Origin: Sphaeramia orbicularis
Taxonomy: Eukaryota > Chordata > Actinopteri > Kurtiformes > Apogonidae
Reading direction: 5' to 3'
Length of the DNA stretch: 64,000 nucleotides
Assembly: GCF_902148855.1 (NCBI RefSeq)
Contig: NC_043963.1
Span: 38,607,807 to 38,671,806 of the forward strand
In this document: in pieces, positions 11,435 to 25,138 of the stretch
How positions within the stretch are numbered: position 1 is the first letter of the stretch
Layout of the letters: each line of letters begins with the position of its first letter
Translations under genes and position numbers: made by a program
Notes under the pieces: generated by a model
What the model saw: only the letters and a program-made list of their open reading frames with translations
The model's database searches: none
Told to the model about the DNA's origin: nothing

Positions 11435-14400
11435 CTAAACACCACCAGTCATGTTAAGTTCACCAGGCAGAAGAGAAAGTGCCTGGTCTGGTATCTGCAT
11501 CACAGGAGCTACAGCGGACCTGGGAAAAAGCAGAAAAATAAGGTCACAGGGGTTTTTACAGCAGGAGGAGGGGCTATTAACTATGTCACATGACCCATAC
11601 CTGGCTGTGTATCCCTCAAAGCCAAGAGCTGTGATGAATATGTTGATGAGGACGGTGAAGAAGACGAAGACAGTGGCGACGTTGTTCATCCTGTTCAGCT
11701 TGGCGTGTTTTCTCACATCATTCAGATCGTATTTCACTGAAACACACACACACAAAAGAATAAACAAATTCTAAAAATGAAGTGATAAATAAAAGAAATC
11801 CGAGCAGGTCCCATTTGTTCTCAGAATTAATGAAAGTCTTAAATTTGACATTTGATTTTTGACAGCAGTAAAAAGACTTAGAAATACTCTGAAAGTCTTA
11901 AGTGAAAGGGTCACTAAATTTGATGGAATGGATCCTGTTATACAGATTTTACATATTTGTAAAGTGAAGCTGTTGTGGGTCAGATATGACAGGATCTGAC
12001 ATTAACTTAAGGTCCCAGTTTCAATATGTACTGTGTTCAATATATTATGGTTATGATGTAGGGAAAAACAAGACATGAAATTGTGTGATAGATTTGCACA
12101 TTTTTGTTATTTTGTTGATTATTTTCTGATTTCTATTAGTTTCAACTGATTTTTGCTCATTGTTTTGTTCACTGTGTCCATTTTGTTGACCGATGAGTTC
12201 ATTTTTATTAATTTTTGTTAATTTCATTCATTTTAGGAGATTTTGTTCATTTAATGGACTAACACGTTCATTTTTAATTGACGTTTGCTGATTTTGTTCA
12301 TTTTTAGGTGATTTTTAGTCTTACTTTTTGTCCATTTTGTTGACCATGAAGATTTTAATTATTTTTATTCAGTTTGTTCAGGATTTTGTTCATTTTTTAG
12401 GTGATTTTTGATCACTTTCTTCACCATGTCATTCTTTTTTTTCCATTTTTGTCTGTTTTGTTGACAAATTTGTTTATTTTTGCTCATTTTTTTCAAGACA
12501 TTTTTTTTTAGTAGTTTAATGCTCTTGGTCAATCTTTGAAATGTGAACGAGGGACATTGTGTCAGTATGTGACACTTGTTCTCTGTAAATGAGTTGCATG
12601 AAACCTGAAAAACATGCTCTTCCTGCTCTCTGAAACATTACGGATTAACTATCCATCTATTAATGTCAGCTTTAAACAGATGTTTGGTTATAGATATTTG
12701 TTCTGAGAGGATTCTTGGACCTGCTCAAAACTGAATTTAACAGACACTGAAGGTAGGGACAGTATGAAGGGGTTAAAAGTAGGGGATTTTATGTTTTAAT
12801 CCTTGTATCTGACAGAACGCAAGCCCAGTTTGATGAAAATGAAGATGTAAATGTCAGTGTCACTTACCGATAAAGACGAGCAGCAGCCCCACTATGACCT
12901 GTAATGTGATGGACAGAGACAGCAGCACAATGAGGGGGATGTAGAAGCGGTACTGAGGACCCACAAAAAGAACTGTCTTCAACTGGGATGAGTTGGCCAT
13001 GAGCAAAGCCACGTCCAGCATGCTCTGAGCAGCACTCTTCTTAGTGGCATAGTGATTTATGTTAATGGGTCGATGTATTTTGCCGCTGGCATCTGTGTAT
13101 GCCTACGAGTCAAGAAATTAGAAAAGATATCACAGAGTCAAAGACAGAACCTTTCATCCACTGTTGGATACATACAAGTCCACCTTCTGGAACAAACTGT
13201 CACCACTTTATTAAGTCACATGTCTGAATGGTTCTGTACATATGGAAAATTTCCATGTGTCACTGTGTTTTGTTTCCAAGCTGTTATGGATTTTGTTGCT
13301 AAATGTTCACAGGTGTGGTTTGTAGAGGAGAAGAGGGAGTGGCAGAGCAACAGGTACTGACTCACCTGGGCTCGAGGAAGACAAATAGAGAGATGAAGAG
13401 AAGAACATGGCATAACATGCTTTCACTGACAGACGTAAGAATCTGGGGAATTTGTTAAACTGATTTTGTGCTGAAAGCCCACTGGTATTCACAACTTCAA
13501 GTAACTGTGGTATTTGAAAGCATGCACAAGCTAAACTGCTCTCCTTCTGCGCTAAACAGAAGAAAGTTGCAAGTGTTAAGGTGGTAAAAAAGTGTGACAA
13601 TGTCCCTACACACCAAGCCCTACGTGTACCCACATCAGCTGTAAAGGCATTTTTCTCACAGCCCTGTCCAATCCTGTTGCAGGAGTAGGAGAGACGTCAC
13701 ACCTGGGTGCAACTGCCTGAGGCACAACACTTTTATTCATCTCTGCAGAATGCTGACAAGCAACAAACACAGATTTCAGACTGTGTTATGTCACCTTTGG
13801 CATCTCTACAAATAGACTGTAGAGCACCAGTGGGATCCAAAAGAGGATAACAAGGGATGATTTAACCATCATAATATGCCATGCTTTCCTTTTGCATATT
13901 ATAGTTTTTCATTTTCCATAGTCAATAATATGACAAAACATATTAGCGATAACCCAACTTACAAGCCATGACCCACCAGGGCTGTCGGAGCAGTAAGAGA
14001 AAAACCCAGGACCTGGTAGTAGTTAGTAAAAATGTGAAATACAGAACAGGCAGCCTCTACCTTATTTCTATATTTAAAAGTAAACAAGGTATGACAATTT
14101 AGTTTATACAAAGCAGTATCTCCAACAACAAGTTTCACTGTGGCTGCACTCAGCCTCAGTTCCTCTGATAACAAACATCTGCAGCTTCAGCCTTTGACGA
14201 ATCTAACCATATGTTATCAATTATTACCCAGCCATAAACATGTTCAGTATAAGCTTACTACTGGTCAACTATGATCCCCTTTAACACTAAGCAAAATTAA
14301 AGAATAGAATAGAATAGAATAGAATAGAATAGAATAGAATAGAATAGAATAGAATCTTGTCCTGACTCTTACCTCTATGTCATTCATCTTATTCAGAGCT

Positions 14401-14435
14401 ATATTCTCGCCATTAAGCCTGTGATCCCGCTCCAT
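11435..14435 (-). CDS. Ninjurin family membrane protein
   Basis: Four coding exons in consistent phase (14373-14435, 12868-13102, 11601-11736, 11435-11519) give 172 aa. The start is the ATG at 14435 (MERDHRLNGENIALNK). The conserved core follows: INHYATKKSAAQSMLDVALL, MANSSQLKTVL, a first hydrophobic segment (FYIPLIVLLSLSITLQVIVG), the linker VKYDLNDVRKHAKLNRMNN and a second hydrophobic segment (ATVFVFFTVLINIFITALGF). The family includes NINJ1, which oligomerises to rupture plasma membrane in lytic cell death, and NINJ2, linked to adhesion. The linker looks NINJ1-like and the second segment NINJ2-like, so I do not choose a paralogue. The C-terminal exon (SAVAPVMQIPDQALSLLPGE) lies behind a strong acceptor (TTTTTCTGCTTTTCCCAG). 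Introns are repeat-rich. Confidence 0.9.
12085..12510. repeat. Degenerate T-rich tandem array in ninjurin intron 2
   Basis: The plus strand repeatedly uses variants of TTTTGTTCATTTTTAGGTGA and CATTTTGTTGACC over about 420 bp, at irregular spacing. It reads as an old, diverged minisatellite or slippage-grown tract. On the gene strand it is A-rich. Confidence 0.6.
14301..14355. repeat. (AGAAT)n microsatellite
   Basis: Eleven uninterrupted AGAAT units lie 17 bp inside ninjurin intron 1, next to the exon 1 donor at 14373. Confidence 0.95.
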
Positions 14436-14882
14436 GCTGTTGCCTTTCACAATCTGCTCCTCTGCTGGTGATGTCACAAAATGTTCTCAGAGAAAGTTTC
14501 AGAGAATGGGAGTCGACAAAACCAACACGTCCTGTAGATCCAGTTACAAGGACACTCAAAAAAAAAAAAAAATCCCTCCCATTGTCACATCCACATTAAC
14601 ACCGTGGGTGTTTCTCTCTGGTTGAAGAAACTTCCTCTTGAACTGTTTTTATTATGTTGTGCTGAATTTTTTTTTAAAAAAGGAAGAAGAAAAAAAGTGC
14701 TTCCCTGTTTGGCTCAAAAACCGTACTGTTTATAATGATACATTTTTAATTACCGAAGGAATTTATAAACTACAAGAGTTACAAACTGATTACACAAGAT
14801 GCTTTTTCAAAGGCATGCTCCAACAAACTAACTGATAATCTTTCACTGCATCTGTTTTTCAACACAACAAAATAATAAATCA

Positions 14883-14883
<1 letters not shown>

Positions 14884-14931
<48 letters not shown>
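14884..14931. repeat. (ATT)n microsatellite
   Basis: About 16 ATT units, upstream of the ninjurin start. Confidence 0.95.
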
Positions 14932-14934
<3 letters not shown>

Positions 14935-15184
14935 TCATTTTTTAAAAAGGACAGCTGTAGCATCTTCTATGCGGTTGATATTTTTTGTGAGTCTGTATTT
15001 AAATTCTACTTTTCTTTGAGTACCATCTTGATTTTTGTGCAAGATTATTTAATAAACAATTAATCAATTAACTATATGGCTTAAGTCTGTAATATGCAGA
15101 GGTTTAATAAGTAGGCCTATGCTTCTATGTCTTATTGAATTTACACCTTAGTAGTGTATTAGAGTTTTAGATTTAGTTGAAACC

Positions 15185-15688
15185 AGTGCTGTTATACAAT
15201 TAAAATTTTTAATTAGATTCATCACAGGGTTGCTGTGGATTAATTTCGATTAATCACGATTAAATATCATTCATTTTTAATCTATATTAACTCATGTTTC
15301 ATTTTGCCTGAGCAAACAGGCTCAAGAAAAAAGGGAATATATATGCACTTAACATGTTTATTAAACACCTTCAACAGTTTCAACAAAACAACTTGAAACA
15401 GCTGTTCCATCTTGGAGTTTTTTTGTCCTCATATTTCCATCCAGAGGGCCAACATGTTATGTAACGTCTTCCATCTTTATGGGTTGGTTCTGCTGCCTGT
15501 CACTACGGGATCAACTGCCCATTTGCATGTGCACATTGGTAACTCTACTTGGACAAACTGTCCCAAATGTGTTGCCAGAGACATTCAGAGTCATTCTGTG
15601 CTGCAGGGTTAATTGTGTTAAAATTTTTAATCAAATTAATCATGATGATGGATTAATCTGCGTTAACGTGTTAATTTTGACAGCCCTA
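15185..15688. mobile_element. Non-autonomous DNA transposon with imperfect terminal repeats
   Basis: The left end AGTGCTGTTATACAATTAAA and the reverse complement of the right end AGGGCTGTCAAAATTAACAC are imperfect inverted repeats. Sub-terminal GATTAAT motifs occur at both ends (TTCGATTAATCACGATTAAA, AATTAATCATGATGATGG). This end type is common in fish genomes and has no coding capacity. No clean target duplication was found. Confidence 0.65.
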
Positions 15689-15751
15689 GTAGAAGCAGAT
15701 GGTTGCTTTGACTAAGGTAATTTTGCCCCTCATATCTGATATGCTGCTACA

Positions 15752-16143
15752 TTAACTCTTTAAAACCTGACGTGTCATCGCTGACACACCCTGCACATAT
15801 GCAGTTTGGATGGCTGTAACTCTTTCACTGTTTGTGCGAGTGGAAAAATTCCAATGGTTTCTAAAACCTGAGACGTTGCGCTTTATAGGTTTTATTGGGT
15901 CCCTATAGTAATTTCATTCATGCCTGTGCTAGAAGCTGGAGAAGAAGACATTTTAGCAGTATTATAACATGCAGTAAATTGTGAATAATTGCTAGATTTT
16001 GAAAGATCTGGGGGAAAAAGTGTTCTGGAAAAATGGGCAAACAGACTCACTCACAGCATATTTTCTAATCTTTTAATTTGTCAAAATAAGAAAAAAAAAA
16101 AAGTCCAGGCAGACCATTTTAGGTTAAGGGTTTAAAGGATTAA
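15752..16143. mobile_element. MITE-like element just upstream of mrpl49
   Basis: TTAACTCTTTAAAACCT at the left and the reverse complement of the right end, TTAATCCTTTAAACCCT, form about 17-bp inverted repeats beginning with TTAA. There is no ORF. It ends about 170 bp before the mrpl49 start codon, so it may border or form part of that promoter. Confidence 0.6.
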
Positions 16144-16235
16144 AACAGTTTTCTCTCCTTATGTTGAGTTATACTTTTTACTCCTTGTTTTTCATTATTA
16201 GATTTTACTTCCAGAGTGCATTATAACATTAACCA

Positions 16236-16326
16236 GTAGGGGGCAGTGCGCACCACAGCCGCTCCTCCTCCTTCTTCCGGCCCTATCACTTCCGCTTGTT
16301 TCCTCTCTGACAACATGGCGGCGTGC
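16236..16326 (+). promoter_or_regulatory. mrpl49: mrpl49 promoter/5' UTR with ETS and YY1-like motifs
   Basis: ETS-type cores lie at CTTCCGG (16273-16279) and ACTTCCGC (about 16288-16295). The start codon sits inside ACATGGCGGC, matching the YY1-type AAnATGGCGGC motif. ETS plus a start-overlapping YY1 site is typical of housekeeping and mitochondrial-translation gene promoters. There is no obvious TATA box. Confidence 0.55.
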
Positions 16327-16842
16327 TTCACTCTTCAGCCCGTGATGCTCCGGAGGACTCTACGGGGAGCCCTCAGCCTTCCCAGCCGGATACCGGTCGC
16401 TCCTGCCGGTCTTCGGTTTAACTCTGCTGCTGCTCCAGAGGACAAAAAGCAGGTGATAATAGAGTCTGCGGAGGAATACAAGTTCGTAGAGCGGCTCATC
16501 CCGCCTACACGGGTCCCCACACCGCCTCAACACGCCGGTCCGACCCCGTCCGGCTGGACCCCTCCGGCAGACTCACCCCCACCTCTACCCTACATGATCC
16601 GTCGCTCGCGCATGTACAACATCCCTGTTTACACGGACCTGACCCACGGTAACCGCATGATGACGCTCGTGCGTAAAGTGGAAGGTGACATCTGGGCTCT
16701 GGAGAAGGACGTAAAGGACTATTTAAAGGAGGTGACAGGGAAAGAGCTGCCGACACAGGTCAACGAGGTCACTAAGACCCTGAAGGTCAAAGGTCACTTT
16801 GATAAAGAGCTGAAGGAGTGGCTGGCTAGTAAAGGCTTTTAA
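16315..16842 (+). CDS. mrpl49: Mitochondrial large ribosomal subunit protein mL49
   Basis: mL49 is a structural protein of the mitochondrial 39S ribosomal subunit. The single ORF of 175 codons starts at ATG 16315. An upstream in-frame GTG extension was rejected. Residues 1-40 are basic and hydroxylated without acidic residues ([20 protein letters not shown]), as expected of a mitochondrial presequence. The mature part carries [20 protein letters not shown], a Pro-rich stretch, [40 protein letters not shown] and the C-terminal [17 protein letters not shown]. Human MRPL49 is 166 aa and, as I recall, has several coding exons, whereas no intron interrupts the frame here. A poly(A) signal variant ATTAAA lies at 17074-17079. 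Confidence 0.95.
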   Translation: MAACFTLQPVMLRRTLRGALSLPSRIPVAPAGLRFNSAAAPEDKKQVIIESAEEYKFVERLIPPTRVPTPPQHAGPTPSGWTPPADSPPPLPYMIRRSRMYNIPVYTDLTHGNRMMTLVRKVEGDIWALEKDVKDYLKEVTGKELPTQVNEVTKTLKVKGHFDKELKEWLASKGF

Positions 16843-17982
16843 CTGGGGTGGTGAGAGCAGTCTCAGCCCCTGGAACTGTCCCAGCTGTCACCCCAGGAGC
16901 ACAGGGTGACCTGACCATCAGCAGGGTGTCCCATCTGGACAAAGACCGATGATCCAAGATCAAACTGAGTCTGTCTGGGACCACATCATCATCCTGGACT
17001 CTACTGAAATCAGAGACCTCCTGCACTAATGGGATTATAAAGAAACAATGTAAATATGTGTTTGTAATGTCACATTAAATATACAAATTAAAACTTTCTG
17101 CTGTGTTCTTTAAAGCATTTGGGACATTTGTTCTTTCTGTGTAATGGCTGTTGCTTTGAATTGAGGCATCAGAACCTCTGAACTCCTTCTCTGTTATACC
17201 GTCCCAAAAATATGACCCAAAGTAGTCAAACATCTTATCCTGGCAAACACTTGAAGGGTAAGGTGGAAATATTTGTGTCTTATGAAACAAGGATGTGTCC
17301 ACTGTTTAAAACTTTTTAGTACTACAGCTCTTCTAAACACTCAAAAAGCCTCAAATCAACAAAGTGAGTTTACAAAAATATAGGAGGGACAACTGCTGTC
17401 AATATTGATTTATCATTCCTTACATTAAGTTTGGCCTTAAAATTGTATTTAAAAAGGACAGTAGCAGAGACTGGTGTACACATAAACCTGTATCTGGCAG
17501 GTTCATGATGATTTATGTACAGTACAATCAAGGTTCTCAAATGCTCTTGTATGCTCATTATACTACTCCCATTTCTGCTAAATGATTAAAACAAGCATAA
17601 AAGAGTAAATTAGTACATCTCAGTCTGCTGGGATTACAATATAAACAGATTTATTCAAAAATTCAATGTGAACAGAAAGAATTAGTGAGAAGCCACAAGT
17701 TAAATTATGATACAATTAGTCTAATGCAAACTGATCCTCACTTACTGACCAGTTTAAACCTGTGCAACACCTCAGTCATGTGACACAGACAGCGGTATGG
17801 GCACTCTGCTAAAATATCTGCAAAGTACCAGCGGCTGCTGGTAATTATTAACATACAAACTCAGGGCAAACCCTCTTATATCTGGAATAGACACCCAAGT
17901 TTTCATCAGTGGTCTGAGGTTTTTGGCCGGTGTCTGAGTGCCACAATGTGACGAGACGTGCCATCTGTGCTTATGAGCCTCG
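16843..17982. other. Convergent 3' region between mrpl49 and haus7
   Basis: The mrpl49 3' UTR probably runs to about 17100 (ATTAAA at 17074-17079). The haus7 3' UTR on the minus strand probably ends near 17640 (TTTATT at 17650-17655, an AATAAA on the gene strand). Nothing else coding is visible. Confidence 0.55.
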
Positions 17983-21244
<3,262 letters not shown>

Positions 21245-21497
21245 TTTGCTGCTGTTCGCCGTCGGCCCCAAATGACGTTACAAATGAAGACGAGGAATGA
21301 TTATGTCATTTCCTGGATGTGATACTATCGGTAACTATAGAAATGTGAGCTACGAACATTTTTACACCACAAGAAATAGGTATTTTTAATACTTGTTCAA
21401 GAAGGGAACCTTCAGAAGACAAGAGTTTACCACCCTTTCGCCTGTACATAAACAGGGTGTATCCGTGAGTGACCTGTGAGCCCCTCCCGCCGTTGAA
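21245..21497. promoter_or_regulatory. Bidirectional haus7/las1l promoter
   Basis: The two start codons are divergent and 253 bp apart. The interval contains a CRE-like TGACGTTA (21273-21280), a second half site-like ATGTCATT followed by TCCTGGATG (ETS-like on the reverse strand), and no TATA box. The haus7 ATG sits in a YY1-like AAAATGGCGGG. Head-to-head housekeeping genes this close usually share one promoter. Confidence 0.6.
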
Positions 21498-23216
21498 ATG
21501 AAGAGAAAGAACTCGGTGAAGAAACGCCATGTGGTAGCATGGATCAACAAAGCTGAGTGGGACCAGGTACTGGAGTATCTCTACTCAAATGATCCATCCT
21601 TACAGAAGTACGCTCTGCAAAGGATATCTGCCTGGAAAAGCAGATATGCTAACAACTCCCCCGTGGCCGTGGACTGCACCGCCGACCTGGTCAGGTGTCA
21701 GGTACTGGACCGGTCAGGACAGCTGGACGGAGATGACCTGGTCCTGCTTTACGGAACAGCCATGGTCAGGTTTGTCAATCTGATCACTGAACGCCAGCAG
21801 GGGAAAGTTGCACGACCACTCAGGCGGCTGGCTGGCAAGTTGAACATCCCAGAATGGATCGTGAATCTAAGGCACGATTTTACACATCGGAAACTCCCGA
21901 CCTTGAAGTGGTGTCGAAAGGGATGCAAGGCGGTTCTGGAGTGGCTCCAGCAGGAGTACTGGTCCAGACAACTGGGAGGGGGCTCTAATGAGGAGGCGTG
22001 GGAATCCCAGTCAGATAGAGATGATGAGGAGGCTTACTTAAAGTCCCAAGACGATGAGCTTCTTGCAAGACAAAAAGAGGTGGAGGCTTACAAGAATGCA
22101 CGTGAACTTTTGATATCTTATGAAAGGGAGCAGTACCAGGGCTTTGATGGAGTTTCTGAATATAAAGAAAAGAGGTGCTCACCAGAACCCTTTGCAGAAA
22201 TGAACTGGATTCTAGCTGAGATCAAGCAGCTTGCTTTGGACTCAAGTGACCTGCTGATTGATGTGCTGTTGGAGGATGGATTTCTGGTGCCTACTGTTGA
22301 ACAGCTGGAAACACTAGGCTGTGACCCTTCTAACAACACCAGCCCCTCTGCCCCCCGACTCCCTCAAAATTTCTTGCGCTTTTGGCTGCCCCTCCTGAAG
22401 ATGCTTAATTCACCATCCTTTATTCACCTGCTTCTGGAGAAGCTCTTTATTGAACTGAAAATGCTCTTCACTGAGCCAAATAATCACAAGGCTTACTATA
22501 TCTCTGCTTGGATCTCTGAAGTTTTCATTTGTAACACTAAAAAGTTTGAGTACCATTTTGAGACAAAGGGTCAGAAGAAGGCCAGAATCAAGAGCAGTAT
22601 TTTTGTGAACCGCATCCAGTTGAGGTGGCAGCAGCTGCTTTCTGCATGCTTGGATGCTCCATGTGTTAGCACGCCTCACCTGCTCAAATTAATCCTGGAT
22701 GACATGGAGCATCCACTTCCTGTGGAAACCCGAGAGAGGCTGCTGCTGCTCTCCTCCATCTACACTCAGACCACACGGCCAGAATGTGACACCACTCCAC
22801 AGCAGAAACAACAGCCCATATACACACTTGATAGTTTACATGAGAAGCTCCAGCACTCAAGACGATGGCGATCCAGGGCAGACTTTGAGAGGAGTGAGTC
22901 CCCTCACGATTACAAGTGGGCAGATGCTGAGGCAGAAAAAGCAAAGTTGCTCAGAGGCTCTCCATGGCAAATTTGTGCAGACAAAGTTTTGTGGAAAAAC
23001 TATCCCCTTGGTAAGGTACCTGGACAGTCAGATGACCCTTCATGCCTCATGGTGGACACCTACTCAACGATGACTGTCTTTGATCAGCCAGTGGAGTTGG
23101 AGAGCACAGCACAACACAATGTCCCAGGAGTCCCAGCCACAGTGAGAACAACTGAAGGCATTCTTTGGAACCACAGTGACGTCAGCAAGCTGAAATCTGG
23201 CCTGCAACTTTTTTAA
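21498..23216 (+). CDS. las1l: LAS1-like ribosome biogenesis endoribonuclease, single exon
   Basis: LAS1L cleaves ITS2 of pre-rRNA in complex with the NOL9 kinase, in nucleolus and nucleoplasm. The ORF of 572 codons is uninterrupted. Residues 10-160 match the Las1 HEPN domain (HVVAWINKAEWDQVLEYLYS, QRISAWKSRY, LYGTAMVRFVNLI). The catalytic motif RHDFTH is at residues 125-130 with Arg and His intact, so it should be active. The middle is charged and acidic. The C terminus keeps the conserved tail (SPWQICADKVLWKNYPLG, SDDPSCLMVDTYSTMTVFD) known in Las1 to bind the kinase partner. Human LAS1L is 734 aa and multi-exon, so this gene is shorter and intronless. AATAAA is at 23742-23747. Confidence 0.95.
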   Translation: MKRKNSVKKRHVVAWINKAEWDQVLEYLYSNDPSLQKYALQRISAWKSRYANNSPVAVDCTADLVRCQVLDRSGQLDGDDLVLLYGTAMVRFVNLITERQQGKVARPLRRLAGKLNIPEWIVNLRHDFTHRKLPTLKWCRKGCKAVLEWLQQEYWSRQLGGGSNEEAWESQSDRDDEEAYLKSQDDELLARQKEVEAYKNARELLISYEREQYQGFDGVSEYKEKRCSPEPFAEMNWILAEIKQLALDSSDLLIDVLLEDGFLVPTVEQLETLGCDPSNNTSPSAPRLPQNFLRFWLPLLKMLNSPSFIHLLLEKLFIELKMLFTEPNNHKAYYISAWISEVFICNTKKFEYHFETKGQKKARIKSSIFVNRIQLRWQQLLSACLDAPCVSTPHLLKLILDDMEHPLPVETRERLLLLSSIYTQTTRPECDTTPQQKQQPIYTLDSLHEKLQHSRRWRSRADFERSESPHDYKWADAEAEKAKLLRGSPWQICADKVLWKNYPLGKVPGQSDDPSCLMVDTYSTMTVFDQPVELESTAQHNVPGVPATVRTTEGILWNHSDVSKLKSGLQLF

Positions 23217-23760
23217 GATGATTAATGATACTGTGAAATGCAGGTTGTAAGGGGCAAGTTCAGTTTTGATCTGATGCTCTCTATGGTTTTGACACTTGAG
23301 ACCAACACAAACACAAATGCTCAGAACAGGTAAAGAAAAGAGTCAGGTGTAGAATGTGTATTTTCTCTGGATGTTGGAAGTTTGCAAAGTTTTTGTAAAA
23401 CGAATCTTTATGATGTCATTAATATAGGCCTATGTAATTGACCAAGTTAAAAGTGAATTGTGGTGTAGTTTGATACATGTGACACATGGTGTATTGACAG
23501 TCAGGTGCATTTTTCTTATGTTGCATCCATCCTTTTTGTGAACTACTTAGTCCTTGTGAGAAGTATGGGGGTGCTGGAGCCTATCGCGGCTACCAGTTGT
23601 TTTTTTTTTCAGCTATTTTTGTTTTGTTTTCAGAGGGTTTCTGAATATATGACATTCAGTTAAAATGGACTGGCAAAATGCATATTGTAATGTTAACAAC
23701 AGAAGGTGTTTTTTTCTGTAATGCATTATGGATGTATACTAAATAAAAGCCTTTTGTCCT
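23217..23760 (+). other. las1l: las1l 3' UTR
   Basis: Noncoding up to the AATAAA at 23742-23747. It includes GGGTGCTGGAGCCTATCGCG (about 23570-23590), a fragment of the dispersed repeat seen more completely at 59955-60240. Confidence 0.6.
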
Positions 23761-23789
23761 TAAGAAATGCGCTGTTCCTTTAGACATTA

Positions 23790-24195
23790 AGTAGCAAAAA
23801 CAACCCTAAATTCTTACTCAATTGCACAACCCTCCACAGGCTCTTAGATCCTCGAGTCAGTGCCAGCTGGTCATCCCCCACACCCACTTCATAACTAGAG
23901 GGGATCGAGCATTTCAAGCAGTGGCCCAGAGACTTTGGAATGTGTCACCACTGGCCCTTCACACTTTAAACTTGATTGAGTCTTTTAAAAGGTGACTGAA
24001 GACTCTGTTTAGACAGGCTTTTAGTTAGGGGTTGATTTTATGACCTTTTGCTTTTATGTTTTTATACCTGTGTATGTAGCTGTGTTTTTTGTTTGGGTTT
24101 TTTTTTGCCTATGCATTTTACTTCTGATTTCAGTGTAAAGCATTTTGTGAATTTTTTCTGTGATAAGTGCTGTATGAATAAACTTTCTTATCATT
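23790..24195 (+). mobile_element. 5'-truncated LINE 3' end
   Basis: A decayed frame reads GDRAFQAVAQRLWNVSPLAL then a SFKR-like stretch, the usual C terminus of fish L2-group LINE proteins. The 3' UTR reads GTGTAAAGCATTTTGTGAA and ends GTGCTGTATGAATAAA. It has no RT domain. Confidence 0.7.
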
Positions 24196-24647
24196 AATAT
24201 TATGATTGCTGTGAGGAACAGTTACTTGCTTCACTATAACTTCTTTTGCAAATGTTGCAAAACAATGTAAATCAACGAAGTTAAATGAAATGTATGATTA
24301 TAATAAAGTTTTCTCTAGACTAAGCTTATATCTCTTAAAAGAAGCATCCAGACAAATCAATATATGGCAGACCACAACATAACCAGAAAAGTAGAAAAGA
24401 TTAAATGTATTTGAATTGGTTTACTATTAAAATAATGGAGTTTTAGAGTTTAAGAGTTTGTTTTGGACCAGTTAAAACACATATAGTCTATTTGCACTGT
24501 AGGAGGGATGAGATGATGAATAGGGCAGTAAACAGGTGTAAAATGAATAATGGAATAATATTGATTTGACTAATATGTTGATATGATGACAAGAGAAACA
24601 TGTTTCATTCATCATTATCATTCACAACACAAGGACCTTTACCTTTA

Positions 24648-24745
24648 ATAATACTCTAAAATTACTACTACAAATAATAATCCTCTAATATTACTACTAA
24701 TAATAATAATACTCTAATACTACTGCTAATAATAATCCTCTAACA
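24648..24745. repeat. Short minisatellite, unit about 30 bp
   Basis: Three diverged units of the pattern CTCTAATATTACTACTAATA plus extra AAT triplets. It lies between las1l and crebzf, in otherwise featureless A/T-rich DNA (24196-24940). Confidence 0.65.
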
Positions 24746-24940
24746 GTACTGGATGTTACATACATACCTGATGTACTGAAATTTTGGTCAACTGCCACCT
24801 AAAGGACAAACACACAAGCCTGGTTTGGACAACTACAGTTCACACTTGAATAACTTGGCTGTTCCTTTATCTGGATGCCTCCTTTCATGAGCATAAGCCA
24901 AAGTACTGCCCACTGATCAAAGGTCAACATGCTTTTACTT

Positions 24941-25138
24941 TGAAAACCTAACCGGAAGTGCCCGCAGTCATCCAGACGCACGGGGTTCGTAGACACAGAC
25001 TTCGCCGTCATCTGCGCTTTTCTTATTTTTTTTTTTTGGACTGCAACTTGCCTAAGTTTGTCAGCGGGCAGCGCCTTCTGGTCGAAGAACCCATTTTGAC
25101 TGCAATATTACACCTTTATTTTATTCCTGAAGCAGACG
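24941..25138 (+). promoter_or_regulatory. crebzf: crebzf promoter region and noncoding exon 1
   Basis: A consensus ETS/GABP site ACCGGAAGTG lies at 24951-24960. A consensus donor GACG|GTAAGT follows 25138. The matching acceptor CTGTCCACAG|GTGAGG opens the coding exon at 25817. The transcription start probably lies just downstream of the ETS site. Confidence 0.6.

Noticed and set aside
11520-11600. Read-through between the last two ninjurin exons as one exon
   Set aside because: An 81-bp interval has a clear GTATGG donor and a strong TTTTCCCAG acceptor. It is open in frame by chance (81 is a multiple of 3), but retention would insert a Cys-rich stretch not seen in the family.
14436-14477. Upstream in-frame extension of the ninjurin protein
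   Set aside because: The first codon is GTG. The ATG at 14435 gives a normal family N terminus.
16246-16314. In-frame upstream extension of mrpl49
   Set aside because: It begins with GTG, not ATG, and the ATG at 16315 lies in a YY1/Kozak-like context and starts a normal mitochondrial presequence.
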